Below are positions 46,022 to 53,653 of a stretch of DNA of 64,000 nt, one piece after another. Position 1 is the stretch's first letter. Each line of letters opens with the position of its first letter. The DNA is from Calothrix anomala FACHB-343 (GTDB taxonomy: Bacteria; Cyanobacteriota; Cyanobacteriia; Cyanobacteriales; Nostocaceae): the NCBI RefSeq assembly GCF_014696435.1, contig NZ_JACJQG010000055.1:1-64000 (forward strand). The letters are read 5' to 3'. The notes beneath the pieces were generated by a model that made no database searches, was not told the DNA's origin, and worked only from the letters and a program-made list of their open reading frames with translations. The position numbers were made by a program, and so were the translations under genes.

Positions 46022-46085
46022 TAAGAAGCTAACCTAGTTATGATAATTGCATAACTGATTTCTCTAATTTTTTAGCTTTACACTG

Positions 46086-46123
46086 TGCGATCGCATTCAT
46101 CAAAAAAGTGCGATCGCATTTTT
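46086..46123 (+). terminator. Terminator built from two GCGATCGC palindromes
   Basis: TGCGATCGCA occurs at 46086-46095 and 46109-46118 and can pair as a 10-bp stem, followed by TTTTT. It lies between convergent xisI genes. HIP1 sites appear here to form a terminator for copy 1. Confidence 0.55.
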
Positions 46124-46129
46124 GTCCAA

Positions 46130-46465
46130 TCAAGCAACTGCAAAATCAGTGTATTGTCTCACATCTTCGGGATGAAAAGCTAAAACAATTTTATCTTTAG
46201 GAATTCCTGCTGATACTAGTTCATTAGCAATACCATATTCAGTTCCATCACGCTGAATCCAAATTTTTCCATTAATAATTTCAATATGGATAATGCAACC
46301 ATGAACTCTTTGTTCTCCTTCCCATCCCAAAGTCATGACTATATAATTAGTAGCTGTGCGATCGATGATAAGTTTTATTTCTAATTGCCGATTAGCGTAG
46401 GGTATTTTTATATATTCGTTCAGAATTTTCTCGATAATTTTTTGATATATTTCTAAGGTATCCAT
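46130..46465 (-). CDS. xisI: XisI-family protein, copy 2
   Basis: 111 residues, MDTLEIYQKIIEKILNEYIK. Same family and length as copies 1 and 3, with GWEGEQRVHG, GKIWIQRDGTE and GIPKDKIVLAFHPEDVRQYT. It lies 95 bases downstream of copy 3 in the same direction, so it could be the third gene of a xisH-xisI-xisI transcript, or have its own promoter. By eye it is about equally distant from the other two, which argues against a very recent duplication. Confidence 0.87.
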   Translation of the reverse strand: MDTLEIYQKIIEKILNEYIKIPYANRQLEIKLIIDRTATNYIVMTLGWEGEQRVHGCIIHIEIINGKIWIQRDGTEYGIANELVSAGIPKDKIVLAFHPEDVRQYTDFAVA

Positions 46466-46560
46466 TGCACAATTACCTCTTGCTTTCGGTCAAATGTCAA
46501 TAAACGTAAGCGATTCCTAATATCCTCTGACTGTGGTTCAAATACAAGTAAACTTGTTAT

Positions 46561-46896
46561 TTAACCCACAGCATAATCTGTAAATTGGCGTTTAAATGGC
46601 GAATGAAAGCCGATGACAATATCTTGCTTGGGGATACCTAAAGAAGCTAAATCTTCTCCTACTTCATTTTCTGTACCATTGTGTTGCAGCCAAACCTTAC
46701 CATCTTTAATATCTAAATGTAAAAAACAACCATAAACACGACGTTGATTTTTCCAGCCGACATTTACAAGTTGATAGTGGTGATGTTCTGTATCAAAAAT
46801 TAATTGGGTTTCAATTTCTGGGTCTTTACTAGAAATTGCCGCATATTCTTGGAGAAGTTGCTGAATTATTTGTTGGTATTTTGTTAGTTTATCCAT
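46561..46896 (-). CDS. xisI: XisI-family protein, copy 3, coupled to xisH
   Basis: 111 residues, MDKLTKYQQIIQQLLQEYAA. Its start lies inside the end of xisH, with a 13-base overlap (46884-46896), so the two are translationally coupled and probably made as a pair. Motifs: GWKNQRRVYGCFLHLDIKDG, KVWLQHNGTE, GIPKQDIVIGFHSPFKRQFT. The overlap marks this copy as the cognate partner of the XisH here. Confidence 0.9.
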   Translation of the reverse strand: MDKLTKYQQIIQQLLQEYAAISSKDPEIETQLIFDTEHHHYQLVNVGWKNQRRVYGCFLHLDIKDGKVWLQHNGTENEVGEDLASLGIPKQDIVIGFHSPFKRQFTDYAVG

Positions 46897-47300
46897 TCGA
46901 TAATCTCCTCCGTTGCAGGCTGATAAGTAATCAATTTTAGTTGATATGTTTTGATAATATTTTGCACAAGTCTGATAGTAAAGAAGGAAGTATATGTATC
47001 GAGGGGAACCGCTAAATAGAGAGTACGGTCTGGTTCTTGTTCAGATAATGCTAGTCGATAGTTGATAAACTGTCCTAAAGCTGTGTGAAATTCAGAAATC
47101 GCAGATGTTTTAAAAAAGCTTTTAATTTCAACAGCAATTTTTTCACCCTCTCTTTCTGCTGCTAGAATTTTTTCTGCGCCTAAGTCGATGTACATATCCC
47201 CTAACTCGAAACTGACTGGTAAGGGATCGTGGGTAATTTTCCACCCTTCTTTTTCTAGCCCTTTTTTGACTGCGTTGTGAAAGATATCTCTGACTGGCAT
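46884..47300 (-). CDS. xisH: XisH-family protein (PD-(D/E)xK-like fold)
   Basis: 138 residues, MPVRDIFHNAVKKGLEKEGW. First described as needed for fdxN-element excision in Anabaena together with XisI. The block MYIDLGAEKILAAEREGEK followed by IAVEIKSF has the D...(E)xK arrangement of restriction-endonuclease-like folds, so a nuclease or nucleic-acid-binding role is possible. After it, SEFHTALGQFINYRLAL is a helix typical of such proteins. No site-specific recombinase or nif gene is nearby, so an excision role at this locus is unlikely. It heads a minus-strand xisH-xisI-xisI set. Confidence 0.9.
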   Translation of the reverse strand: MPVRDIFHNAVKKGLEKEGWKITHDPLPVSFELGDMYIDLGAEKILAAEREGEKIAVEIKSFFKTSAISEFHTALGQFINYRLALSEQEPDRTLYLAVPLDTYTSFFTIRLVQNIIKTYQLKLITYQPATEEIIEWIN

Positions 47301-47640
47301 AACATAACATTATAAAGGGTTTTCTATACGGTTATACTTCCGTTCATCAGGTGAAAAACGAGTAAATCGGGGGTTTGAGGAAAATTCTCATTTGTTACAA
47401 GTAGTTTGGCAGTTCAAAGCCTATTAACCGAGTTCAAAGCCTCATTCACGAGGTTCTTTTTTAAGTTCGCATCCTTTTGCCCACCTTCGTAGGCTGAAGA
47501 AAATTAGCCCACGCAGGTAAGCTCATGTAGCGTTAGCCCCACCCTTCTAGGGTGCGGGCGGTATATCGGTTTGGCGATTGTAGATACTTCCATCGATATT
47601 ACCCAGCGATCGCACTGTTTTTCGCGCTATAAACAGAATA
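47301..47640. other. Gap with hairpins, possible IS-end remnant
   Basis: Carries a repeated phrase, GAGTTCAAAGCCT (47434-47460, two near copies), a small CCTC-ATTCAC-GAGG stem followed by TTCTTTTTT (about 47449-47468), and ACCCTTCTAGGGT inside TAGCCCCACCCTTCTAGGGTGCGGG (about 47533-47560). The last resembles the first hairpin of the window and the tnpB ends, so it may be a decayed IS200/IS605 terminus. It lies between divergent xisH and the ABC exporter gene. Confidence 0.4.
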
Positions 47641-49461
47641 ATGAAGACTCAAAAGACACGAAAGGCTCTGCGACAATCACTAGCTGTCTTCCGTTACAGT
47701 GGAAGGGCTATTGCGCTAGTGTGGACTACTAGTCGTAGTTTGACAATTATTCTGGCTAGTTTAACTTTAATTGCTGGTTTGTTACCGGCTGCGATCGCTT
47801 ATCTCGGCAAGTTAATAGTCGATGCGGTGGTGTTCTCGGCTCAAGCTGGTATTAATGGTGATATTTCCCGCCCATTATTATATGTAGCATTAGAAGCGAT
47901 CGCTGTCATGTTATTGGCTGGCAGTCAGCGCGGTTTGATTGTCTGTCAATCACTGTTACGCGCACTACTCGGTCAGCGCGTGAATGTACTTATCTTGGAG
48001 AAGGCGCAGACATTAGATTTAAAGTATTTTGAAGACTCGGAATTTTATGATAAACTCCTCAATGCTCGCCGGGAAGCCTCGGTACGTCCCCTTTCTTTGG
48101 TAAATCGTACCTTTGGACTGGTGCAAAGTGCCCTGTCATTGGTGACTTACGGAATTTTATTAGTCAAGTTCTCGGTGTGGGCGGTGATTGTGCTGATTGT
48201 AGCCGCCATGCCTGCCTTTATTGCGGAAACTAAATTTGCTACCCAAGCTTTTCGCCTGTTTAGTTGGCGCGCGCCTGAAACTCGTCAGCAGCATTATTTA
48301 GAAAATCTCTTGGCGCGAGAAGATTATGTCACGGAAATTAAACTCTTCCAACTAGGGGGAATGCTGCTGCGGCGATATCGCAACATTTTTCATCAACTCT
48401 ACGGTGAAGATAGGGACTTAACTCTGCGCCGGGGATTGTGGGGTTACTTGTTGAGTTTGGTAAGTACCGCCGCTTTTTACCTCGCATACGCTTGGATTGT
48501 CATCGAAACGGTGCTAGGGAAAATTTCTTTAGGGGATATGACAATGTATCTCACCGTTTTTCGCCAAGGGCAGTCAACTTTTGCGGCTGCTTTAACTTCT
48601 ATTGGCGGGATGTACGAAGATAACCTGTATCTTTCTAATCTTTACGACTTCTTAGAAGAAGAATCACCCCAACCTTGGGGTACAGTCACCATTGGTATCA
48701 ATCCTGAAGATGGGATTCGCTTTGAAAATGTCTCCTTTACCTATCCCGGAAACAGCAAGCCGGCATTAAACAATATTTCTCTACATTTAAAACCGGGGGA
48801 AAAACTCGCCATCGTCGGGGAAAATGGTTCCGGGAAGACGACTTTAATTAAATTACTCACCCGACTATACGCGCCAGACTCCGGGAAGATTTTTCTTGAC
48901 GGTGTAGATTTGCAAGAATGGGATATAGAAGTCTTGCGGCGGCGAATTGGCGTGATTTTTCAAAACTTTGTCCGCTATCAGTTCACAGTCGGGGAAAATA
49001 TCGGCGTTGGCGATGTGGAATATTTAGATGATAGCCATCGCTGGCAAAATGCCGCGCAAAAAGGCATGGCGGAACCGTTTATTCACCAATTACCCGATAA
49101 TTTTAGCACCCAACTAGGGCGATGGTTCAAAGGCGGACATGAACTTTCTGGGGGACAATGGCAAAAAATCGCCCTTTCCCGTGCCTTTATGCGGACTAGA
49201 GCCGATATTTTAGTCTTAGACGAACCCACATCAGCAATGGATGCCCAAGCGGAGTTTGATATTTTCAATCATTTTCGCACCGTCACCCAAAATCAGATGG
49301 TATTCTTGATTTCTCACCGCTTCTCCACAGTCCGCATGGCAGATAAAATCATGGTGATTGAAGCCGGAAAAGTTGTAGAACAGGGAACTCATGCAGAATT
49401 ATTGGCAGCTGACGGACAATATGCCAAGCTTTTCTGGTTACAAGCGGCGGGGTATCAATAG
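47641..49461 (+). CDS. ABC exporter, fused membrane and ATPase domains
   Basis: 606-residue half-transporter that should work as a dimer. Residues about 1-330 form the six-helix membrane domain (TIILASLTLIAGLLPAAIAY..). Residues about 350-600 form the ATPase: Walker A GENGSGKTTLIK, Q-loop VIFQNFVRY, signature LSGGQWQKIALSRAF, Walker B DILVLDEPTSAMDAQ, switch His in ISHRFSTVRMAD. This is the lipid/peptide/multidrug exporter class. The substrate cannot be told. The start at ATG 47641 lies close behind GCGATCGC sites without a strong ribosome site. Confidence 0.92.
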   Translation: MKTQKTRKALRQSLAVFRYSGRAIALVWTTSRSLTIILASLTLIAGLLPAAIAYLGKLIVDAVVFSAQAGINGDISRPLLYVALEAIAVMLLAGSQRGLIVCQSLLRALLGQRVNVLILEKAQTLDLKYFEDSEFYDKLLNARREASVRPLSLVNRTFGLVQSALSLVTYGILLVKFSVWAVIVLIVAAMPAFIAETKFATQAFRLFSWRAPETRQQHYLENLLAREDYVTEIKLFQLGGMLLRRYRNIFHQLYGEDRDLTLRRGLWGYLLSLVSTAAFYLAYAWIVIETVLGKISLGDMTMYLTVFRQGQSTFAAALTSIGGMYEDNLYLSNLYDFLEEESPQPWGTVTIGINPEDGIRFENVSFTYPGNSKPALNNISLHLKPGEKLAIVGENGSGKTTLIKLLTRLYAPDSGKIFLDGVDLQEWDIEVLRRRIGVIFQNFVRYQFTVGENIGVGDVEYLDDSHRWQNAAQKGMAEPFIHQLPDNFSTQLGRWFKGGHELSGGQWQKIALSRAFMRTRADILVLDEPTSAMDAQAEFDIFNHFRTVTQNQMVFLISHRFSTVRMADKIMVIEAGKVVEQGTHAELLAADGQYAKLFWLQAAGYQ

Positions 49462-49528
49462 GGCATGGGGCATGGGGCATTGGGCATTGGGCATTGAGTG
49501 TTGGGTATGAGGCATTGGGCATTGGGCT
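49460..49528. repeat. GGGCATT/GGGCATG heptad array
   Basis: About nine units directly after the exporter stop codon, with slight interruptions. Confidence 0.88.
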
Positions 49529-49536
49529 AGGAATTA

Positions 49537-49809
49537 GGGGCTTTGAAGTTGGAAGTTAGACTTTTAATCGCGGAGGTTGCGGTTTTGAACAAGTCAATTG
49601 CAGCTTTTATCTCGGAAGTTGCGACTTTTATCTCGGAAGTTGCGGCTTTTATCTCGGAAGTTGCGGCTTTTATCTCGGAAGTTGCGACTTTTATCTCGGA
49701 AGTTGCCGCTTTAAACCTGAACGTTGCAGCTTTTATCTCGGAATTTGCGCCTTTGATGTCGGAAGTTGCAGCTTTTATCTCGAAAGATGCATCTTTAAAC
49801 CTCAACCTT
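49537..49809. repeat. 21-nt minisatellite, about 13 units
   Basis: Tandem 21-mers of consensus GCGGCTTTTATCTCGGAAGTT, regular from 49600 to 49809 (ten units), with diverged units to about 49537. Each unit is seven codons, and both strands stay open through the whole array: plus-strand frames read AAFISEV repeats (49543-49911) and minus-strand frames read KAATSEI repeats (49826-49527). Neither frame has a gene-like flank, and both run into heptad repeats or have no ribosome site, so it is most likely a non-coding minisatellite. Confidence 0.85.
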
Positions 49810-49832
49810 GCACCTTTCAGCCTCACTATTCA

Positions 49833-49899
49833 CCAATGCCCCATGCCCAATGCCCAATGCCCCATGCCCCATGCCCAATGCCCCATGCCCCATGCCCAA
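49833..49899. repeat. CCCCATG/CCCAATG heptad array
   Basis: About nine units between the minisatellite and the metallophosphoesterase gene. Confidence 0.9.
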
Positions 49900-49917
49900 A
49901 TTATGGAGTAATTACTA

Positions 49918-51489
49918 ATGAAATTAATATCTGAACCTACAGTTCCTGTGAAAATTCACAAAATGCAGGAAAGGGTACGCTGGTTGCACCCCAATATTGT
50001 AGAACGGGGAATCGACCAAACTAGTTTAGTAATTGACGATCGCCAAAATGATAATTCAGAATTCTCTTTTTTGGTGATTGGCGATAGCGGTACTAAGTCT
50101 CATTACGGTTACCACCCCCAGCGTCTAGTGGCAAAGCTGATGCTAGAACATAAAGCTGAAAGCAGTTTTGTATTGCACACAGGCGATGTAATTTATGTGG
50201 TAGGTTCCCATGAATATTACCCAGCAAATTTTATTGAACCTTACCGGGAATTCCTGGTAGGTGGAGAAAATCCCAAAAATATTGCTTACGATCGCATGGT
50301 GTTTAATTTACCTTTTCTGCCGGTCTTGGGCAATCACGATTATTATGATGTGCCTTTGATGTATCGTCTCTTGACAGGCAGTACCCTGCGCTTGCGGCGG
50401 ATGTTACGCTACAAGGATTTTGAAATTGGTTGGCATGGTTCCAATCAAGGCAATGCTTATGCTAAGGCGTTTCTCGATTATCTCGCTAGTATTGCCTCTC
50501 CTGAGCAGTTAAAAGAGCATTTAGACAATCATTACACCGCCAAAGTAGATACCGGCAGATGTTTGCGCTACGAACCGGGAATTTTTACCCGTTTACCTAA
50601 CCGTTATTACACTTTTAGGTATGGCGGTATAGATTTTTTCGCTCTCGATTCCAATACATTTAACGATCCTTCGCCTTTACCAACAACTCAAGCAGGGGAT
50701 CTGTCCCGGCGAGAACTGCAAAAGCAGCGCCAGGAGATAGATAGAGAAGAAGAACAGATTTTAGAATTGAGCGATCGCCTCAATCCCGATAACCCGGAAG
50801 ATGCGGAACAACTCGATGACCTAAGTGCCAAATTAGACCAAATTAATGAGGTGAAACTCGACATTGAAAAACAACTCACAGCCCATACACCAGCCACCAT
50901 TGACATAGAACAACTAGATTGGTTGCGTCAACGGTTAATTGAATCTTGGCATAACTCAGAAGTTCGCGGACGGGTTATTTATCTCCACCATCCCCCCTAC
51001 GTCACCGAAGCCACGAAATGGCATCAAGCCCAAACTTTAGCCGTGCGTCACCGTTTGCGCTGGGTATTTCAACAAGTAGCCGAAACTCTAGGGAAGCAAG
51101 TCACAGAACGCCCCATAGTAGATTTAATTCTTAGCGGTCATGCCCACTGTCTTGAATATCTCCGCACCGTTGATACTGGTTACGCTGACTCCCATATCAA
51201 CTATATTATCTCCGGTGGTAGCGGTCGCCGCCCCCGTCGCCAACGTCCAGAAGGTAGTGAATTATTAGAGACTTTCAGCGAGATTCCCGAAACTCCCACC
51301 CGCAAAGTCGCCGACTCCCTACTTTATTTAGGGCGCACAGGCTACGGTTTCCAAAAGAAACTAGCATATTCCTGCGCGCGCATCGATGTTCATGAAGGTA
51401 CACCACCCAAGTTTACCGTCAGACCCCTAGTTACAGAACGCTCTGGGGAAAATTGGTCTCATAGTCCAGTTGAGCCGTTTGTAATTTAG
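49918..51489 (+). CDS. Calcineurin-like metallophosphoesterase
   Basis: 523-residue metal-dependent phosphoesterase. The five family motifs are present: the first Asp in FLVIGDSGTKSHYG, GD in VLHTGDVIYV, GNHD in VLGNHDYYD, the His in YLHHPPYVT and GHAH in LSGHAHCLEYL. Between GNHD and the last His lies an inserted acidic/charged coiled-coil (about residues 258-305, QKQRQEIDREEEQILELSD). It also has a C-terminal part of about 80 residues. No signal peptide is seen, so it should be cytoplasmic. The substrate (nucleotide, protein or phospholipid) is unknown. Confidence 0.88.
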   Translation: MKLISEPTVPVKIHKMQERVRWLHPNIVERGIDQTSLVIDDRQNDNSEFSFLVIGDSGTKSHYGYHPQRLVAKLMLEHKAESSFVLHTGDVIYVVGSHEYYPANFIEPYREFLVGGENPKNIAYDRMVFNLPFLPVLGNHDYYDVPLMYRLLTGSTLRLRRMLRYKDFEIGWHGSNQGNAYAKAFLDYLASIASPEQLKEHLDNHYTAKVDTGRCLRYEPGIFTRLPNRYYTFRYGGIDFFALDSNTFNDPSPLPTTQAGDLSRRELQKQRQEIDREEEQILELSDRLNPDNPEDAEQLDDLSAKLDQINEVKLDIEKQLTAHTPATIDIEQLDWLRQRLIESWHNSEVRGRVIYLHHPPYVTEATKWHQAQTLAVRHRLRWVFQQVAETLGKQVTERPIVDLILSGHAHCLEYLRTVDTGYADSHINYIISGGSGRRPRRQRPEGSELLETFSEIPETPTRKVADSLLYLGRTGYGFQKKLAYSCARIDVHEGTPPKFTVRPLVTERSGENWSHSPVEPFVI

Positions 51490-51793
51490 GCAGGGAAGGG
51501 GGCAAGGGGGACAAGGAGGACAAGGGGGACAAGGGGGACAAAATCAATTCAAAATTCAAAATTCAAAATTCAAAATTAAGAATTCTATTTGACTTTTGCC
51601 CAATGCCCAATGTCCAATGCCCAATGCCCAATGCCCAATGCCCCATGCCCAATGCCCAATGCCCAATGCCCAATGCCCCATGCCCCATGCCCAATGCCCC
51701 ACTCTAGTAATTTTATGGATGAAATAATCTAAAAAGTTATTTCACAATAGATGAAACTTAAATTGTCGTCAGCATCTTATATTGATGCCACCC
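51490..51793. repeat. Composite repeat tract before the signalling island
   Basis: GGGGGACAA units (51494-51540), AATTCAAAAT units (51545-51583), then about 14 CCCAATG/CCCCATG heptads (51598-51701). The last 90 bases are AT-rich and should hold the promoter of the RcaC-like gene. Confidence 0.85.
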
Positions 51794-53653
51794 ATGAAAA
51801 TTTTATTGATTGAGGATGATAAATTACTGAGTATGGCCTTGGCAGAGTTGCTGACAGCAAATGATTACAGTCTTGATTTAGCTAATAATGGCGAAACGGG
51901 ATTAAAGCTGGCAATATCTGGTGAATATGACTTGATTTTACTAGATTGGCTCATCCCCAAACTAGATGGTATCAGTTTGTGTCGGCAACTGCGATCGCAA
52001 GGTTACCAAAAGGCAATTTTGCTACTCAGCGCTAAAAATTGTAATGCAGATATTATTGCGGGTTTAGATGCTGGTGCTGATGATTATGTGATTAAGCCCT
52101 ATGAACCAGAAGCATTACTCGCCAGAATTCGTTCTTTGTTGCGCCGCAGTGGGACAATAGCCTCATGTAAGTTAACTTGGGAAAATCTCTGTTTAGACCA
52201 AACAGCAGGCAAAGTGACTTATGAGGAACAGTTAATTGGGCTGACGGTAACAGAATATAATCTCTTAGAATTATTTTTACAAAACCCCAATCGGATTTTT
52301 AGCCGTCAGGTAATTCTCGATCGCCTCTGGGGATTCGATGAAGCGCCGGTGGAACATGCAGTTACTACCCATATTAAAGATTTACGTAAAAAGCTTAAAG
52401 CCGCAGGGTTAAAAGAAGATATTCTCGAGACGATTTATGGCATTGGTTACCGTCTCAAGCCTGTACCAAATCGTGCCTTAGCCGCTAATACCGTCAGTGG
52501 CAATGAGAAGGAAAGTAAAAAACCTAATTTAACCGCCGTTAATCGCGCTTTGCAGCGATTTCAGGATTCTTTTACCCAACAAGTAGAGTTATTAGTCCAA
52601 GCAAACTCTGCTCTGTTAGCGGGAAATTTATCTGAGGAATTACAGCAAACAGCCAAGCAAGAAGCCCATAAACTAGCGGGAGCAATGGGCACCTTTGGCT
52701 ATCCTGAAGGTTCGCGGTTAGCTAGGAAAATAGAGCATTTATTGTTACAAAATCAACCATTAACAGATAGAGAAAATACTGAATTTTCTCAATTAGTCAA
52801 GGCATTGCAACAGGAATTAACCAAGGCACCTGTAACTCAAACTGTGCCAGCTGTCACTGTGCCAGTGAATTATTGCATATTGGCGATTGATGATGATACG
52901 CTGTTAACCCAAAGATTAGTCAAAGAAGCTGATAATTGGGGAATGAAGCTAGAAATTGCACCTGATTTGTCTGCTGCACGCTCCTACCTAGCTACAACAA
53001 CGCCAGACACGGTGTTACTAGATTTGAGCTTTCCAGGTAAAGCCGAAGATGGATTGACTTTGCTGCGAGAATTGGGATTGCGATCGCCTAATTTACCAAT
53101 AGTCGTGTTTACTGGGCGCGATAGTTTAGCCGATCGCTTGGCGGTATCGCGCTTAGGGGCAAGGCAATTTTTACACAAACCCGCAACTACCGAGCAAATC
53201 TTTCAGGCGATCGCCAGGGTACTTCCCCAACGCCAAACTTCCGAAGCCAAAGTGTTAATTGTCGATGACGATCCGCTAATTCTCACTGGCTTATCAGCAT
53301 TACTCACGCCTTGGGGGTTAGAGGTGACAACCTTAAGCGAACCACAGCATTTTTGGGAAGTACTAATTACTACATTGCCTGATTTAGTGGTGTTAGATTT
53401 AGAAATGCCAGTAGTCAATGGTTTAGAGTTGTGTCAAGTAGTCAGGCAAGATGCCCAATGGGGAGATTTACCAATTTTAGTAGTAACAAGTCATACCGAT
53501 GCTGCATCTCTCCAGCAAGCCTTTGCTGCGGGAGCCGATGATTTTATTAGCAAGCCAGTACTGGGGCCAGAACTAGTCACCAGAGTCATCAGCCGCATTC
53601 AAAGATTGCGCCAGCGCTGGCAACCAGGAAGAGCTAGGGAGGTTCAACCATGA
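51794..53653 (+). CDS. RcaC-like multi-domain response regulator (REC-wHTH-Hpt-REC-REC)
   Basis: 619 residues from ATG 51794 (MKILLIEDDKLLSMALAELL); ATG 51785 and TTG 51782 add only a few residues. Domains: receiver 1-115 with phospho-Asp51 (LILLDWLIPK), OmpR-type winged helix about 128-222 (VTEYNLLELFLQNPNRIFSR, TIYGIGYRLK), Hpt about 245-335 with the His in QEAHKLAGAMGTFG, receiver about 360-475 (TVLLDLSFPG), receiver about 483-605 (LVVLDLEMPVVNG). RcaC of Fremyella, the regulator of light-colour adaptation, has the same order with one C-terminal receiver. Overlaps the next gene by 4 bases (ATGA). Confidence 0.92.
   Translation: MKILLIEDDKLLSMALAELLTANDYSLDLANNGETGLKLAISGEYDLILLDWLIPKLDGISLCRQLRSQGYQKAILLLSAKNCNADIIAGLDAGADDYVIKPYEPEALLARIRSLLRRSGTIASCKLTWENLCLDQTAGKVTYEEQLIGLTVTEYNLLELFLQNPNRIFSRQVILDRLWGFDEAPVEHAVTTHIKDLRKKLKAAGLKEDILETIYGIGYRLKPVPNRALAANTVSGNEKESKKPNLTAVNRALQRFQDSFTQQVELLVQANSALLAGNLSEELQQTAKQEAHKLAGAMGTFGYPEGSRLARKIEHLLLQNQPLTDRENTEFSQLVKALQQELTKAPVTQTVPAVTVPVNYCILAIDDDTLLTQRLVKEADNWGMKLEIAPDLSAARSYLATTTPDTVLLDLSFPGKAEDGLTLLRELGLRSPNLPIVVFTGRDSLADRLAVSRLGARQFLHKPATTEQIFQAIARVLPQRQTSEAKVLIVDDDPLILTGLSALLTPWGLEVTTLSEPQHFWEVLITTLPDLVVLDLEMPVVNGLELCQVVRQDAQWGDLPILVVTSHTDAASLQQAFAAGADDFISKPVLGPELVTRVISRIQRLRQRWQPGRAREVQP

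Noticed and set aside
49527-49826. 99-residue minus-strand frame through the same repeats
   Set aside because: Same reason; kept as a repeat feature instead of a gene.
49543-49911. 122-residue plus-strand frame through the 21-nt repeats
   Set aside because: It starts and ends in repeat DNA (final residues are translated heptads), lacks a ribosome site, and the opposite strand is equally open.
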